DNA of 12,463 nt from Zetaproteobacteria bacterium (GCA_021545665.1 JAJRTX010000069.1:1-12463); one strand, 5' to 3'; positions 1 through 7,594 are shown, counted from the stretch's first letter. Program-made: numbers and translations. The notes: generated from the sequence alone by a model not told the origin.

Positions 1-967
1 CCACCACCTGCCGGTCAAAACGTCCCGGCCTGAGCAATGCCGGATCAAGCACATCGGGCCGGTTCGTGGCCGCAATAAGAATTACGCCCTCATTGGACTC
101 AAAACCATCCATTTCCACCAGCAACTGATTCAGCGTCTGTTCACGTTCATCATTACCGCCACCAATACCAGCGCCACGATGACGCCCCATGGCATCAATC
201 TCATCCATAAACACAATGCATGGCGCATTCTTTTTGGCCTGCTCAAACATATCCCGAACGCGCGATGCACCGACACCGACGAACATTTCGACAAAATCAG
301 AACCGGAAATTGTAAAAAACGGGACCTCCGCCTCACCCGCAATCGCCTTGGCGAGCAAGGTCTTGCCGGTCCCCGGCGGGCCCACCAGCAGCACCCCCTT
401 GGGGATCTTGCCGCCCAGGCGGGTAAATTTCGTCGGATCACGCAGGAACTCGATCACCTCGGTAACTTCCTGTTTGGCCTCATCACAACCGGCAACATCT
501 TCAAATGTCATGCGGTTGGTATTTTCATTCAGCAGTTTGGCCCGGCTTTTGCCAAATCCCATGGCACCACCCTTGCCGCCGCCCTGCATCTGACGCATGA
601 AAAATACCCATACGGCAATTAATAGCAGCATAGGGAACCAGGATATTAACACTGAAAGGAGAAATGGTACCTCATCCTTTTCCCTTACATTTACCATCAC
701 ATGCTGATCAAGCAGACGCTGAGTCAGGTTCGGATCATTCATTGGCACCGTGACATCAAAGTTGCTCAACTCACCGGAAGCACCGCGATACTGGCCCACG
801 ATCTGATTATCCTTAATCGTCGCTGTCTCCACCATACCGCTATCCACCTGATCAATAAAGGTGGAATATGCCATTTTCTGCGCTTTTGGCCCCGGAGCCG
901 AAAACATATTAAACAAACTCATCATGGTCAGGCCGATGACCAGCCACAATAATAAATTTTTACTCAT
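1..967 (-). CDS. ftsH: FtsH, membrane-anchored ATP-dependent zinc metalloprotease (N-terminal 322 residues, runs off left edge)
   Basis: FtsH is an inner-membrane AAA+ protease that unfolds and degrades misassembled membrane proteins and some short-lived cytosolic regulators. I translated the reverse strand from the ATG at 967. Residues 4-22 form a first membrane segment, followed by a periplasmic stretch and a second membrane segment near 102-124. A Gly-rich linker (129-139) leads into the AAA+ module: Walker A GPPGTGKT at 196-203, the pore loop MFVGVG (Phe229), Walker B IVFMDEID at 251-258, and the second region of homology with RPGRFDR at 313-319. The HEXGH zinc site lies beyond the window, so protease activity cannot be checked here. 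A GAGGA motif sits about 9 nt before the start. The gene lies 92 nt downstream of tilS on the same strand; tilS-ftsH adjacency is known in several bacterial groups. The family call is secure. Confidence 0.97.
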   Translation of the reverse strand, partial: MSKNLLLWLVIGLTMMSLFNMFSAPGPKAQKMAYSTFIDQVDSGMVETATIKDNQIVGQYRGASGELSNFDVTVPMNDPNLTQRLLDQHVMVNVREKDEVPFLLSVLISWFPMLLLIAVWVFFMRQMQGGGKGGAMGFGKSRAKLLNENTNRMTFEDVAGCDEAKQEVTEVIEFLRDPTKFTRLGGKIPKGVLLVGPPGTGKTLLAKAIAGEAEVPFFTISGSDFVEMFVGVGASRVRDMFEQAKKNAPCIVFMDEIDAMGRHRGAGIGGGNDEREQTLNQLLVEMDGFESNEGVILIAATNRPDVLDPALLRPGRFDRQVV

Positions 968-999
968 CAATTCAATTCCTCATCTTTACCACTGGTTGG

Positions 1000-1035
1000 T
1001 ATTCATACCAGAATACTACCTGTACTGTATGAATA
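1000..1035. repeat. 9-bp perfect inverted repeat in the tilS-ftsH gap
   Basis: TATTCATAC (1000-1008) and GTATGAATA (1027-1035) are exact reverse complements 18 nt apart, in the 92-nt space before ftsH. A smaller TGGTAT/ATACCA palindrome overlaps the left arm. It could be an operator, an mRNA hairpin in the ftsH leader or a tilS-ftsH attenuating structure. No T-run that would make it a clear terminator was seen, and I found no convincing promoter. Confidence 0.4.
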
Positions 1036-1059
1036 TTTAATGAAGCTACTAACAGGTTG

Positions 1060-2088
1060 TTATGGTGCGAAGCCTGCCCGCACAGATTCCAGATGCAAGT
1101 TTGCACGCTTACGCTGCAAACGACAGCGCGACAAATCCAGTCCGCCCCGCCCATTTTTATTCGTCCACTGTTCAACCAAAAGGATATGCCGTCGGCCCGG
1201 AGTCACACCTGCGCCAAATATCAGCACCATCATTTTTTGTAATACTCGCGCTCGCACCGCCGAACCGCATGCAACCCAGCTCTGCCAGCACAAAGATGCC
1301 TGTTTAGTCGCATGTTCCGGATTTTCCGACACACTGACATTTCCATTACTCATCACCTCGTTGGCAGCGGCTTCCAGTCGGCAAGCCAGCTTTTCAGCCT
1401 GTATTTGCCAACACAAAAAAAGTTCGTCCGGAAGCACTCCAGCCTGACAAATAGCTGGGAACAGGATACGGCGAACTCTGTTACGCCAGATTCCCATATC
1501 CGAATTGCTCGTATCTTCCAGCCAGCTCACACCTGCCTGACGCAATGCAATACGTAGTTCCATACCCGGCACATGCAATAAGGGCCGCATGATTCGTAAC
1601 GTCCCCTGCATACGTTGCCGCTGCATACCTCTACATCCGCCAGCACCAGCACCCTGAAGTAAGCGCATACAAACTGTTTCAGCCTGATCATCACGATGAT
1701 GTGCCAGGCACAGTGTAGAGATCCCCTGCTGTCCAGCCCATGCCTCAAACTGCGCAAAACGGGCATGGCGCGCTTTTGCCTCACGGTTTTCTTCAGGAAC
1801 ACATGCCAATCTGAAAGATGAAAAAGGAATCCCCCAACTATCAGCCTTTTCTGCAAGGAGCAGGACTTCATCAGCCGATGTTTTGCGCCATGCATGATCC
1901 ACATGCCATGCATGCACCTCATGCCCTGCAGTCTGAAGAGCAAGCAAAAGAGCTGTCGAATCTGCCCCGCCAGACCACCCTACAGCCAATTGATCAGGAA
2001 GTGCCGGGGTATCACGATGATTCAACCATGATTGGGCAATAACCCTGGAAAACATTTGTTTCAATGCAGGTTCAGATTCTGTTAACAC
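1060..2088 (-). CDS. tilS: tRNA(Ile)-lysidine synthase TilS, short form
   Basis: TilS attaches lysine to the wobble cytidine (C34) of the AUA-reading tRNA-Ile, changing both its decoding and its charging. The 342-residue product has the N-type ATP pyrophosphatase P-loop SGGADST at 39-45, the family signature HHRDDQAET at 130-138, and the EDTSN...RNRVRR block at 191-207 that marks TilS. The C-terminal third resembles the substrate-binding domain. At 342 residues it is shorter than the two-module E. coli enzyme (about 430) and close to compact forms such as that of Aquifex, so the last TilS_C domain seems absent or reduced. The start is a GTG immediately after an in-frame TGA; it overlaps the upstream 747-residue gene by 7 nt, which suggests translational coupling. 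An ATG at residue 12 is an alternative start but has no better ribosome binding site. Confidence 0.93.
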   Translation of the reverse strand: MLTESEPALKQMFSRVIAQSWLNHRDTPALPDQLAVGWSGGADSTALLLALQTAGHEVHAWHVDHAWRKTSADEVLLLAEKADSWGIPFSSFRLACVPEENREAKARHARFAQFEAWAGQQGISTLCLAHHRDDQAETVCMRLLQGAGAGGCRGMQRQRMQGTLRIMRPLLHVPGMELRIALRQAGVSWLEDTSNSDMGIWRNRVRRILFPAICQAGVLPDELFLCWQIQAEKLACRLEAAANEVMSNGNVSVSENPEHATKQASLCWQSWVACGSAVRARVLQKMMVLIFGAGVTPGRRHILLVEQWTNKNGRGGLDLSRCRLQRKRANLHLESVRAGFAP

Positions 2089-4325
2089 TCATTCATCCAC
2101 TGACTCAGGCCATGGAAGATAATCCGCTTCGCAGGGTCTGAATCCGTATCAAGCAGCTCAAAAACACTCACATCCGTACCCGCCAGGCATGGCTTACCTA
2201 CCTTCATCAACAACCAGGGCGGTTCATTTTCAAGGCCATTTCGTTTTATCACAAGCAGCTCAAGACCTGCCTGCGGTAATCGATAACCATCAAGTACATC
2301 TTTCGCCTGTTCTTCATTCATGCTAAAATCTCTAATGCTGGCCTTATTAGCCAGTACCGTTGCCAGACCGGTCACAGCTTCAGCTGTCAAAACAAACCCT
2401 CTGTTGTATAGCATTTGTACAGTTTGACCTGTACCGCTCGCCACCGTTTCGACACGCACCCTGCCAATAGATTTAAGGCCCAGCTTACTATCACGCGCAT
2501 CCATAAGCCTACCAACACTGGCATCCCGAGTCACTCCGGCATTGACCCTTGGCACCGCCAGAGCAAAAGCCATCCTGAATTGACCAAACTTTTTGTGTGT
2601 TTGCTCAGCATAAGTCCACTCGCCACTAATATCCAGGCACATCGACAATGCAGGAAAATTGCTCCCCGTCTCATCATCATCCTTCCTGATATTTTTTTTC
2701 AGACGCCACTCATACATATTATGGCGTAATTCGATACCTACATTTAGCAGACTTAGCACGGGGCCACGAAGCAGGCAACCAAAGGCCGAGCATTCATCCA
2801 GAAACAGGCCATCATGTTTTTCTATAATGGCCAGCACTCCGGGTAGAAAGTCTGTAGCAAGGTAATCATTGGAGCCGGAAGTAGAAAACGTATGCATGTA
2901 TGCCAGATAATCTGACCACTCTATGCGCAAACACCCGTGGTTAAGGGGAATAATTTTGCCGCAATGTAAAGCCTTCGTAACATCAGATTGAATCAATACC
3001 AGTTCACCATCTTTCCAGGCTTTTTCATGTTGTATGTTAATACCTGATCTGCGCGCACTATGTAATCTATGCCCTTCACTCAAATTATTACTGAGTTGTG
3101 CCTTCGTTTTACTGCCCATCTCAGGCATTTTATCCTTCCATGAATGCTCCGCCTTGCGTCGGGCAATCTCCATTTTAACGTCCTCATCAAAGACCTGGAG
3201 TGCCTTCAGGGTAATATCATCGTCCAGCCACGGTTCGCCTGCTTTTTGCTGTGTTCGTCCACCTTCCATCTGTGCCAGTAGCCAGGCGGCAACCGGCTCA
3301 TTTCTGAATAATTTCAGATTATCAATTGACGCTGCACCTGGCCGACTTTGCCCTGCCAGCAACTGATCCATCCGTTTAGCATCCATCACCCAGCGCATCC
3401 ATGCTCCATGCCCTGACTGTATAGCCAGCTTCCATAATGACAGCCGCACCCAGGTTCGCCGCAATAAATATCCACCTAATTTATCCCTCGCCAGCAAAAC
3501 CAATATGTCACTTTTATTTTTCATACCCTCTCTGGCCTTCAAAAAGCGGAACTGGGATACAATTTCTGGCTCCAGACCATATGTACGGATAATTCGGCTA
3601 TCATCAGCCAGCAGAGAGCTATCCGCTTGATAATGGAGAAAAGCCATAGGTGTAGTAGGTAGAATAATTGATTCAGAGTATGCGATGTATCTGCTTTCTT
3701 CCATACCTTCAAGGTGGTGTCGCAAGAATGCCTGCAGTGCCCGCATATACAGGCCACCAACTACGCTCAGTATCACATGACTCGTGATTTCATCCTCTTC
3801 ATCCGGCAGGAATGCCGTAGCATTCCCAATCAGCTTGAGTAGCAATACATTCACGGCCGGCAACCAAGGGGCCCCTTCATCGACCTGCTCCTGCTTCCAA
3901 CCTTGCTCCCACAGTGTTTCACATACCTGTAGCAACGCAGTAGCGCCATGCGGGTCGGCACACCAGTGGTGCAACAGATTTCGCGAAATATTTGGGTTCT
4001 GCTGGCGCAGATAAGCAACCATTTCACGCACATTGGCATTCATGCGCGGCAGCTTATGAGCTGAAACCTTCTCACCCCTGGTCACGTAACGAATGGCATA
4101 GTCCTGAAGTCGACGCAATGATGTTGAAATCGTCCGCATAACTATGATATCAACGGCATAGGGGATATAGATTCCGGCATCCCGGCCTGAATCCCTGATC
4201 AGCAAATGCCGTACTTCGATCATACAGCGGTCAGACGGCTGCTCCAGCCGATCTAGAATCGGCCGATACCAACTCCAGCGAGAATCTAAATAGTCCGGTG
4301 AAATCATAACTGTGAAGTCTCCCAT
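2082..4325 (-). CDS. Unrecognised 747-residue protein, possibly with a degenerate class III cyclase-like domain
   Basis: I do not recognise this protein. It is a long intact frame with no signal peptide or membrane segment. Residues 1-400 look largely helical and Trp-rich. Residues 385-425 are charged and linker-like. Residues 465-540 fit, by eye, the beta-alpha-alpha-beta-beta order of class III nucleotide cyclase domains: IEWSDYLAYM as the first strand, LPGVLAIIEKHDGLFLDE as helix plus hairpin, then a helix around LLNVGIEL. The catalytic features are not intact: Glu469 or Asp472 would stand for the first metal Asp, and the usual GDG turn reads SAFG. If the resemblance is real, the domain is probably inactive or a nucleotide sensor. 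An ATG at residue 7 (4307) is preceded by GGGAGA at a better spacing than anything before 4325, so the true start may be there. The gene overlaps tilS and heads the tilS-ftsH block. Confidence 0.85.
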   Translation of the reverse strand: MGDFTVMISPDYLDSRWSWYRPILDRLEQPSDRCMIEVRHLLIRDSGRDAGIYIPYAVDIIVMRTISTSLRRLQDYAIRYVTRGEKVSAHKLPRMNANVREMVAYLRQQNPNISRNLLHHWCADPHGATALLQVCETLWEQGWKQEQVDEGAPWLPAVNVLLLKLIGNATAFLPDEEDEITSHVILSVVGGLYMRALQAFLRHHLEGMEESRYIAYSESIILPTTPMAFLHYQADSSLLADDSRIIRTYGLEPEIVSQFRFLKAREGMKNKSDILVLLARDKLGGYLLRRTWVRLSLWKLAIQSGHGAWMRWVMDAKRMDQLLAGQSRPGAASIDNLKLFRNEPVAAWLLAQMEGGRTQQKAGEPWLDDDITLKALQVFDEDVKMEIARRKAEHSWKDKMPEMGSKTKAQLSNNLSEGHRLHSARRSGINIQHEKAWKDGELVLIQSDVTKALHCGKIIPLNHGCLRIEWSDYLAYMHTFSTSGSNDYLATDFLPGVLAIIEKHDGLFLDECSAFGCLLRGPVLSLLNVGIELRHNMYEWRLKKNIRKDDDETGSNFPALSMCLDISGEWTYAEQTHKKFGQFRMAFALAVPRVNAGVTRDASVGRLMDARDSKLGLKSIGRVRVETVASGTGQTVQMLYNRGFVLTAEAVTGLATVLANKASIRDFSMNEEQAKDVLDGYRLPQAGLELLVIKRNGLENEPPWLLMKVGKPCLAGTDVSVFELLDTDSDPAKRIIFHGLSQWMNEC

Positions 4326-4327
4326 TT

Positions 4328-4369
4328 TTCTAACTGCAAATAAACAATGTGCCTGTTATACAGTTAGAA
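4328..4369. repeat. Perfect 9-bp inverted repeat in the divergent promoter region
   Basis: TTCTAACTG (4328-4336) and CAGTTAGAA (4361-4369) are exact reverse complements with a 24-nt spacer. Their centres are 33 bp apart, about three helical turns, an arrangement compatible with a regulator binding two sites on one DNA face. The left arm abuts the start of the 747-residue gene and the right arm overlaps the proposed Zur box. A leader hairpin is the alternative. Confidence 0.5.
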
Positions 4370-4380
4370 TATTACATTTC
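4358..4380 (+). promoter_or_regulatory. Candidate Zur operator upstream of znuA
   Basis: The 23-nt site ends in TATTACATTTC (4370-4380), which matches the right half of the proteobacterial Zur consensus, TATAACATTTC, at 10 of 11 positions. The left half (4358-4368) matches GAAATGTTATA at 7 of 11. TGTTATA (4354-4360) and TATTACA (4370-4376) also form an overlapping near-perfect dyad. A weak plus-strand promoter, TAAACA (4341-4346), 18 nt, TAGAAT (4365-4370), would be covered by the site. On the minus strand TTGCCT, 16 nt, TATTCT also overlaps it, so the divergent gene might share the control. The position about 90 nt before znuA fits zinc-dependent repression. The consensus is recalled from memory and the match is by eye. 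Confidence 0.42.
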
Positions 4381-4472
4381 GCAGCCAAGGCAAACCACAT
4401 CGCTCTTTTGCTTTTGATTACTAATGAAAATCTATAGATGGACTTTTCCGATAAGCTGCTAGCATTGCCGAC

Positions 4473-5267
4473 ATGCACAAACATTTCTACACGCTGGCCT
4501 TCTGTTTTCTTGCTTTTATTTCCCCGCAGTATGTTCTAAGCGCTGAAATTGCTGTCACACTTCCACCACTGGCCGGACTGGTTGCCATGCTGGACGATCA
4601 GACTGATGTGCTTTGCCTGTTACCTGGTGGCGCAGACCCGCATCATTTTCAGCTAAAACCGCGCACTATTGAAGCATTGCAACAAAGCCGCTTGCTGATT
4701 CGCGCTTCTGTAGATGATGGCGGCTGGCCGTTACCGGCCCGGCATGCCAATACGCTGGATCTGTGGCCAGATATAGATCATGGCTGGTTGAGCCCGACAG
4801 CCGTGCGCAAAGCCCTGCCCAGAATTGCAACTGCGCTGAGCAAGCTTTACCCGAATCGAGCTGAGAACATTAGATTACGACTGAAACAGGCTTTGGTACA
4901 AACCTTTTTTATTGAGTCTGACTGGCAGAAAGCTCTGAAATCGGTAAAACAATCCGGCGTGTTGATGCAGCACCCTGCATGGCAGCGGCTAATGAAAGAA
5001 ATGGGTGTGCCGGTACTGGCCGTACTCGAATCCGGCCGCCATGGACATCAGCACGGCCCGCATCTGCTCGAAGATGCACTGGAAAAACTCAAAAAACAGC
5101 CGCAAGCATGGTTAATGGCCGATAGCGGCCATAAGCAGAGCTCACTGGACTGGCTGGCTTCGCATGTAAAACCCGCCCCTGTCCGCATCACGCTGGATTC
5201 GCTGGGTCAATGCGGTTTGTCATGGGTTGAGCTGATGCGAAACAATCTGAGCAGGATTAGACCATGA
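4473..5267 (+). CDS. znuA: ZnuA, periplasmic zinc-binding protein of the ABC zinc importer (short, divergent)
   Basis: This protein captures Zn2+ in the periplasm and delivers it to the ZnuB permease. Residues 1-24 are a signal peptide (hydrophobic core, cleavage likely after LSA). The family's metal ligands can be traced: His57 in GGADPHHF, His103 in DIDHGWLSP (normally DPHxW), and His167 in MQHPAW. A His cluster, HGHQHGPH (190-197), follows the third ligand; in typical ZnuA the His-rich loop lies between the first two ligands, so its position is unusual. The protein has 264 residues, against about 300 for E. coli ZnuA. An in-frame stop at 4452-4454 leaves the ATG at 4473 as the only good start, though no clear ribosome binding site precedes it. 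The stop overlaps the znuC start by 4 nt (ATGA). A manganese or other metal specificity is possible. Confidence 0.9.
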   Translation: MHKHFYTLAFCFLAFISPQYVLSAEIAVTLPPLAGLVAMLDDQTDVLCLLPGGADPHHFQLKPRTIEALQQSRLLIRASVDDGGWPLPARHANTLDLWPDIDHGWLSPTAVRKALPRIATALSKLYPNRAENIRLRLKQALVQTFFIESDWQKALKSVKQSGVLMQHPAWQRLMKEMGVPVLAVLESGRHGHQHGPHLLEDALEKLKKQPQAWLMADSGHKQSSLDWLASHVKPAPVRITLDSLGQCGLSWVELMRNNLSRIRP

Positions 5268-6043
5268 GCACTCCTGTTGCCCAGATCACCAACTTGCGTT
5301 TTGGCCCTGCTGCCAAACCCTTTCTGGCTGATATTAATCTGACTTTGGGAGCTGGACATTTTCTCGGCATTGTCGGCCCCAATGGGGCAGGAAAAACCAC
5401 CCTGCTAAATCTGATTGCCGGTCTTACCCAGGCCGATGAAGGCTCTGTTGATCTGTTCGGAAAGCGATTGACCCGTTTCAATCGCCACAGCTTACTCAAT
5501 CAGATTGGTTTTCTGCATCAGCTGCATGACCAGGAACTGCGCCTGCCCATGCGCGTATCTGATGTCGTTGCCATGGGTTTAAATGATTATGCCAGACCGT
5601 GGAAACGGGTTTCACATCAGGTCAATATTCTGGAGGCGCTGAAGCTGGTCGAAATGGATGAGCTTGCTGATAACGATTTCCGCCAGCTCTCAGGCGGTCA
5701 GCGCCAGCGTGTACGCATTGCCCGCGCTCTGGTTAGCAAACCGCGCTTACTGCTGCTTGATGAGCCTTCAGCAGCGCTGGATACGGTGCGCCAGGAGCGA
5801 CTATTTCAACTGCTACGCCGCTTATGTGATGAATCCACCATGAGTGTGATCATGGTTGAACATGATATCGCAGCCATCAGCAGCTATGTTGATTCTGTCG
5901 CCTGCCTGAATCGGAACATCCACCATCATGCTATGCGCGGTGAAGAAATCCCTGAAGATATCTGGCGCGCCATGTATGGCGACCATATCCAGATCATCAC
6001 CCACGATGCGCACTGTATCGGCTGCGATCCCAACAATGATTGA
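5264..6043 (+). CDS. znuC: ZnuC, ATP-binding subunit of the zinc ABC importer
   Basis: ZnuC is the cytoplasmic ATPase that powers zinc import through ZnuB. The 259-residue product carries Walker A GPNGAGKTT (38-46), a Q-loop glutamine near 86, the ABC signature LSGGQ (142-146), Walker B RLLLLDEP (161-168) with Asp166 and catalytic Glu167, and the H-loop His200 in VEHD. The tail is rich in possible metal ligands: HIQIITHDAHCIGC (241-254) holds three His and a CxxC pair. ZnuC proteins often have a His-rich tail; the CxxC is a local variation that may sense zinc (inference). It overlaps znuA by 4 nt and znuB by 8 nt, so the three are almost certainly co-translated. Confidence 0.95.
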   Translation: MSTPVAQITNLRFGPAAKPFLADINLTLGAGHFLGIVGPNGAGKTTLLNLIAGLTQADEGSVDLFGKRLTRFNRHSLLNQIGFLHQLHDQELRLPMRVSDVVAMGLNDYARPWKRVSHQVNILEALKLVEMDELADNDFRQLSGGQRQRVRIARALVSKPRLLLLDEPSAALDTVRQERLFQLLRRLCDESTMSVIMVEHDIAAISSYVDSVACLNRNIHHHAMRGEEIPEDIWRAMYGDHIQIITHDAHCIGCDPNND

Positions 6044-6866
6044 TACACTACAACAATTCCTTGCCAGTCCGGTAATGCGCGAAGCACTTGCTCCGGCCAT
6101 CCTTATTTCCATGGTTGCCGCTTCCATGTCGGTCATGGTAATGGCTCACCGCCTGTCATTTTTAACTGTCGGCGTCTCACATGCATCGTTGGCAGGTCTT
6201 GGACTGGCTACCACGCTGGCACTGCCACTGCTGCCTACAGCAACCATATTCGCAATTCTGATTGCATTGCTACTGGCACTAATGCCAAAACAAAAAGGCA
6301 TTTCTGAGGATGCGGGTACAGGCATGCTATTTGCCGGAAGCATGGCCTTGGGCATTATCCTTATTTCATCAGCGGGAAACGCCCGGATTGATCTCTTTGG
6401 CCTGCTATTTGGAAATATTCTTACCATTTCACCAGTAGATTTATTATGGCTTAATATTCTGGGAAGCCTGATTATGGTTGTACTTTTTCTGGCTGCACGA
6501 GCCTGGTGGAGTATTGCATTCGATGCTGTTACAGCAGATACCTCAGGCCTGCCGGTTTCCAGCCTGCGCTTATTACTATACGGCATGGTTGGATTAACTG
6601 TCATTCTGTGCGTTAAACTGGCAGGGATTGTATTGACTGCCGGTCTAATGGTTTTGCCTGCAGCCTGTGCCTGGTTATGGGGGCGCTCCCTGTTCAGCTT
6701 GTGGTTTCTGTCCATCTTATTTTCACTGCTTGGAACACTATCCGGACTACTCTTGTCCTACACTCATGATTGGCCAGCTGGCGCATCAGTGGTGCTGGCA
6801 CTATGCGGATTCTTTATTATCAGTTGGGGGGCTTCATGGCTGAAGGTGCGCGTCCAGAAGCAGTAA
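6036..6866 (+). CDS. znuB: ZnuB, membrane permease of the zinc ABC importer
   Basis: ZnuB is the inner-membrane channel through which zinc enters the cytoplasm. The 276-residue product is strongly hydrophobic, with about eight membrane segments, and belongs to the ABC-3 permease family: early residues VGVSHASLAGLGLA (45-58) match the conserved VSHAxLpG region, and the late stretch KLAGIVLTAGLMVLPAACA (194-212) matches the conserved block before the last helices. The frame is open from 5928, but that start would overlap znuC by 116 nt. The ATG at 6036 gives the family's usual N-terminus and only an 8-nt overlap, so I chose it. Its stop lies inside the following RDD gene. Confidence 0.95.
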   Translation: MIDTLQQFLASPVMREALAPAILISMVAASMSVMVMAHRLSFLTVGVSHASLAGLGLATTLALPLLPTATIFAILIALLLALMPKQKGISEDAGTGMLFAGSMALGIILISSAGNARIDLFGLLFGNILTISPVDLLWLNILGSLIMVVLFLAARAWWSIAFDAVTADTSGLPVSSLRLLLYGMVGLTVILCVKLAGIVLTAGLMVLPAACAWLWGRSLFSLWFLSILFSLLGTLSGLLLSYTHDWPAGASVVLALCGFFIISWGASWLKVRVQKQ

Positions 6867-7351
6867 AGGCCGGGCTTATCGTCCGTTTTTTAGCCAGTGC
6901 TTATGACCTCATTATTCTGTTCGGCATCGCCATACTGCTGGTGGGTCTACCCATCACTGTCAGCATACAGATATTCGGACTAACACCTCCACAATGGCTC
7001 CAGAACTCACTCTTTCTCACCATTACCTTTGCCTACTTTGTTGGCTTCTGGGTCAAGGGTGGTGCGACAACCGGTATGCGCCCGTGGAAACTGAAACTCG
7101 CCATGCTGGAAACCGGCGATCCGCTCGACTGGTTTGCCGCCTGTTCCCGCTTTGCAGCACTAATGATCACCTGGCTGGGGCTGGGCATGGCCTTATGGTA
7201 CATCGCCACCAAAAATACCGGCCATTTCCTGTTTTTTGTTGCCTCAACGATTCCGGCAATGAGTTTGCTGGTGATGTTATTAAGCAAAGACAGGCTGGCA
7301 CTACACGACCTGATCTCCGGCAGCGGAGTCTTTCGCCTCAAAGTGAGATAA
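6836..7351 (+). CDS. RDD-family small membrane protein
   Basis: RDD proteins are small inner-membrane proteins; some have been linked to ion transport, but most have no known role. The 171-residue product has about four membrane segments (roughly 15-39, 58-73, 105-123, 131-149). Family marks are RFLASAYD (Arg17 and Asp24 in the first helix), the loop GATTGMRPWKLKL (76-88), which corresponds to the family's GxTxGKxxxxL motif, and RLALHDLISGSGV (153-165) at the end. The frame is open from 6770; I prefer the ATG at 6836, which puts Arg17 early as usual and follows a GGGGGG run. It overlaps the end of znuB by 31 nt, so it is probably the last gene of the zinc operon. Whether it has anything to do with zinc is unknown. 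Confidence 0.85.
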   Translation: MAEGARPEAVKAGLIVRFLASAYDLIILFGIAILLVGLPITVSIQIFGLTPPQWLQNSLFLTITFAYFVGFWVKGGATTGMRPWKLKLAMLETGDPLDWFAACSRFAALMITWLGLGMALWYIATKNTGHFLFFVASTIPAMSLLVMLLSKDRLALHDLISGSGVFRLKVR

Positions 7352-7364
7352 ATCAATTCAGAAC

Positions 7365-7547
7365 AATTCACCGCAGAGGAGCGCAATAGAAGAATTTATG
7401 CAACGATTTAGCACTTTCCAAAAACAGGAGTCATCGAACCATGAATGTGCAAGTAGTTACGAATTTATTTTCGTTTTTTCTTTCCTTTGCGTCAAGGTGA
7501 ATTGCGCTTGTGCAAGATAGAACGCCCTGGGATGACTCTGCGGTGAA
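7365..7547. repeat. Degenerate palindromic intergenic repeat between convergent operons
   Basis: TTCACCGCAGAG (7367-7378) is the exact reverse complement of CTCTGCGGTGAA (7536-7547). Nested inside, AGCGCAAT (7380-7387) pairs with ATTGCGCT (7501-7508), leaving a 27-nt bulge on the right. An alternative pairing, AATTCACC (7365-7372) with GGTGAATT (7496-7503), is also exact, as is GAGTCATC (7428-7435) with GATGACTC (7531-7538). The CACCGCAGAGG end and the CTTTGCGTC stretch recall the dispersed intergenic repeats of many proteobacteria. The element covers most of the 243-nt space between the RDD gene and leuD. It may also help end transcription from both sides; a TTTTT run (7551-7555) follows on the plus strand. 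Confidence 0.55.
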
Positions 7548-7594
7548 AGGTTTTTGACTGTTATGCTTTTGCCTCGCAGGTCTAAACAGTTACC

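Noticed and set aside
179..622. Plus-strand open frames across the ftsH region, up to 147 codons
   Set aside because: They lie opposite the AAA+ module, which reads without interruption on the minus strand.
5928..6035. Extended N-terminus of znuB
   Set aside because: It would overlap znuC by 116 nt and add 36 residues that do not resemble the family; the ATG at 6036 fits better.
6146..6715. A 189-codon open frame on the minus strand opposite znuB
   Set aside because: It is antisense to a hydrophobic permease; the Arg/Asn/Ser-rich product is typical of a shadow of membrane-protein codons.
7441..7500. A 19-codon frame (MNVQVVTNLFSFFLSFASR) with GGAG 10 nt upstream
   Set aside because: It lies inside the palindromic repeat, is very short, and nothing beyond a chance ribosome-binding-like motif supports translation.
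7557..7590. ACTGTT/AACAGT hairpin after leuD as a terminator
   Set aside because: The stem is six AT-rich pairs with a 22-nt loop and no T-run on the leuD transcript side, too weak to call.
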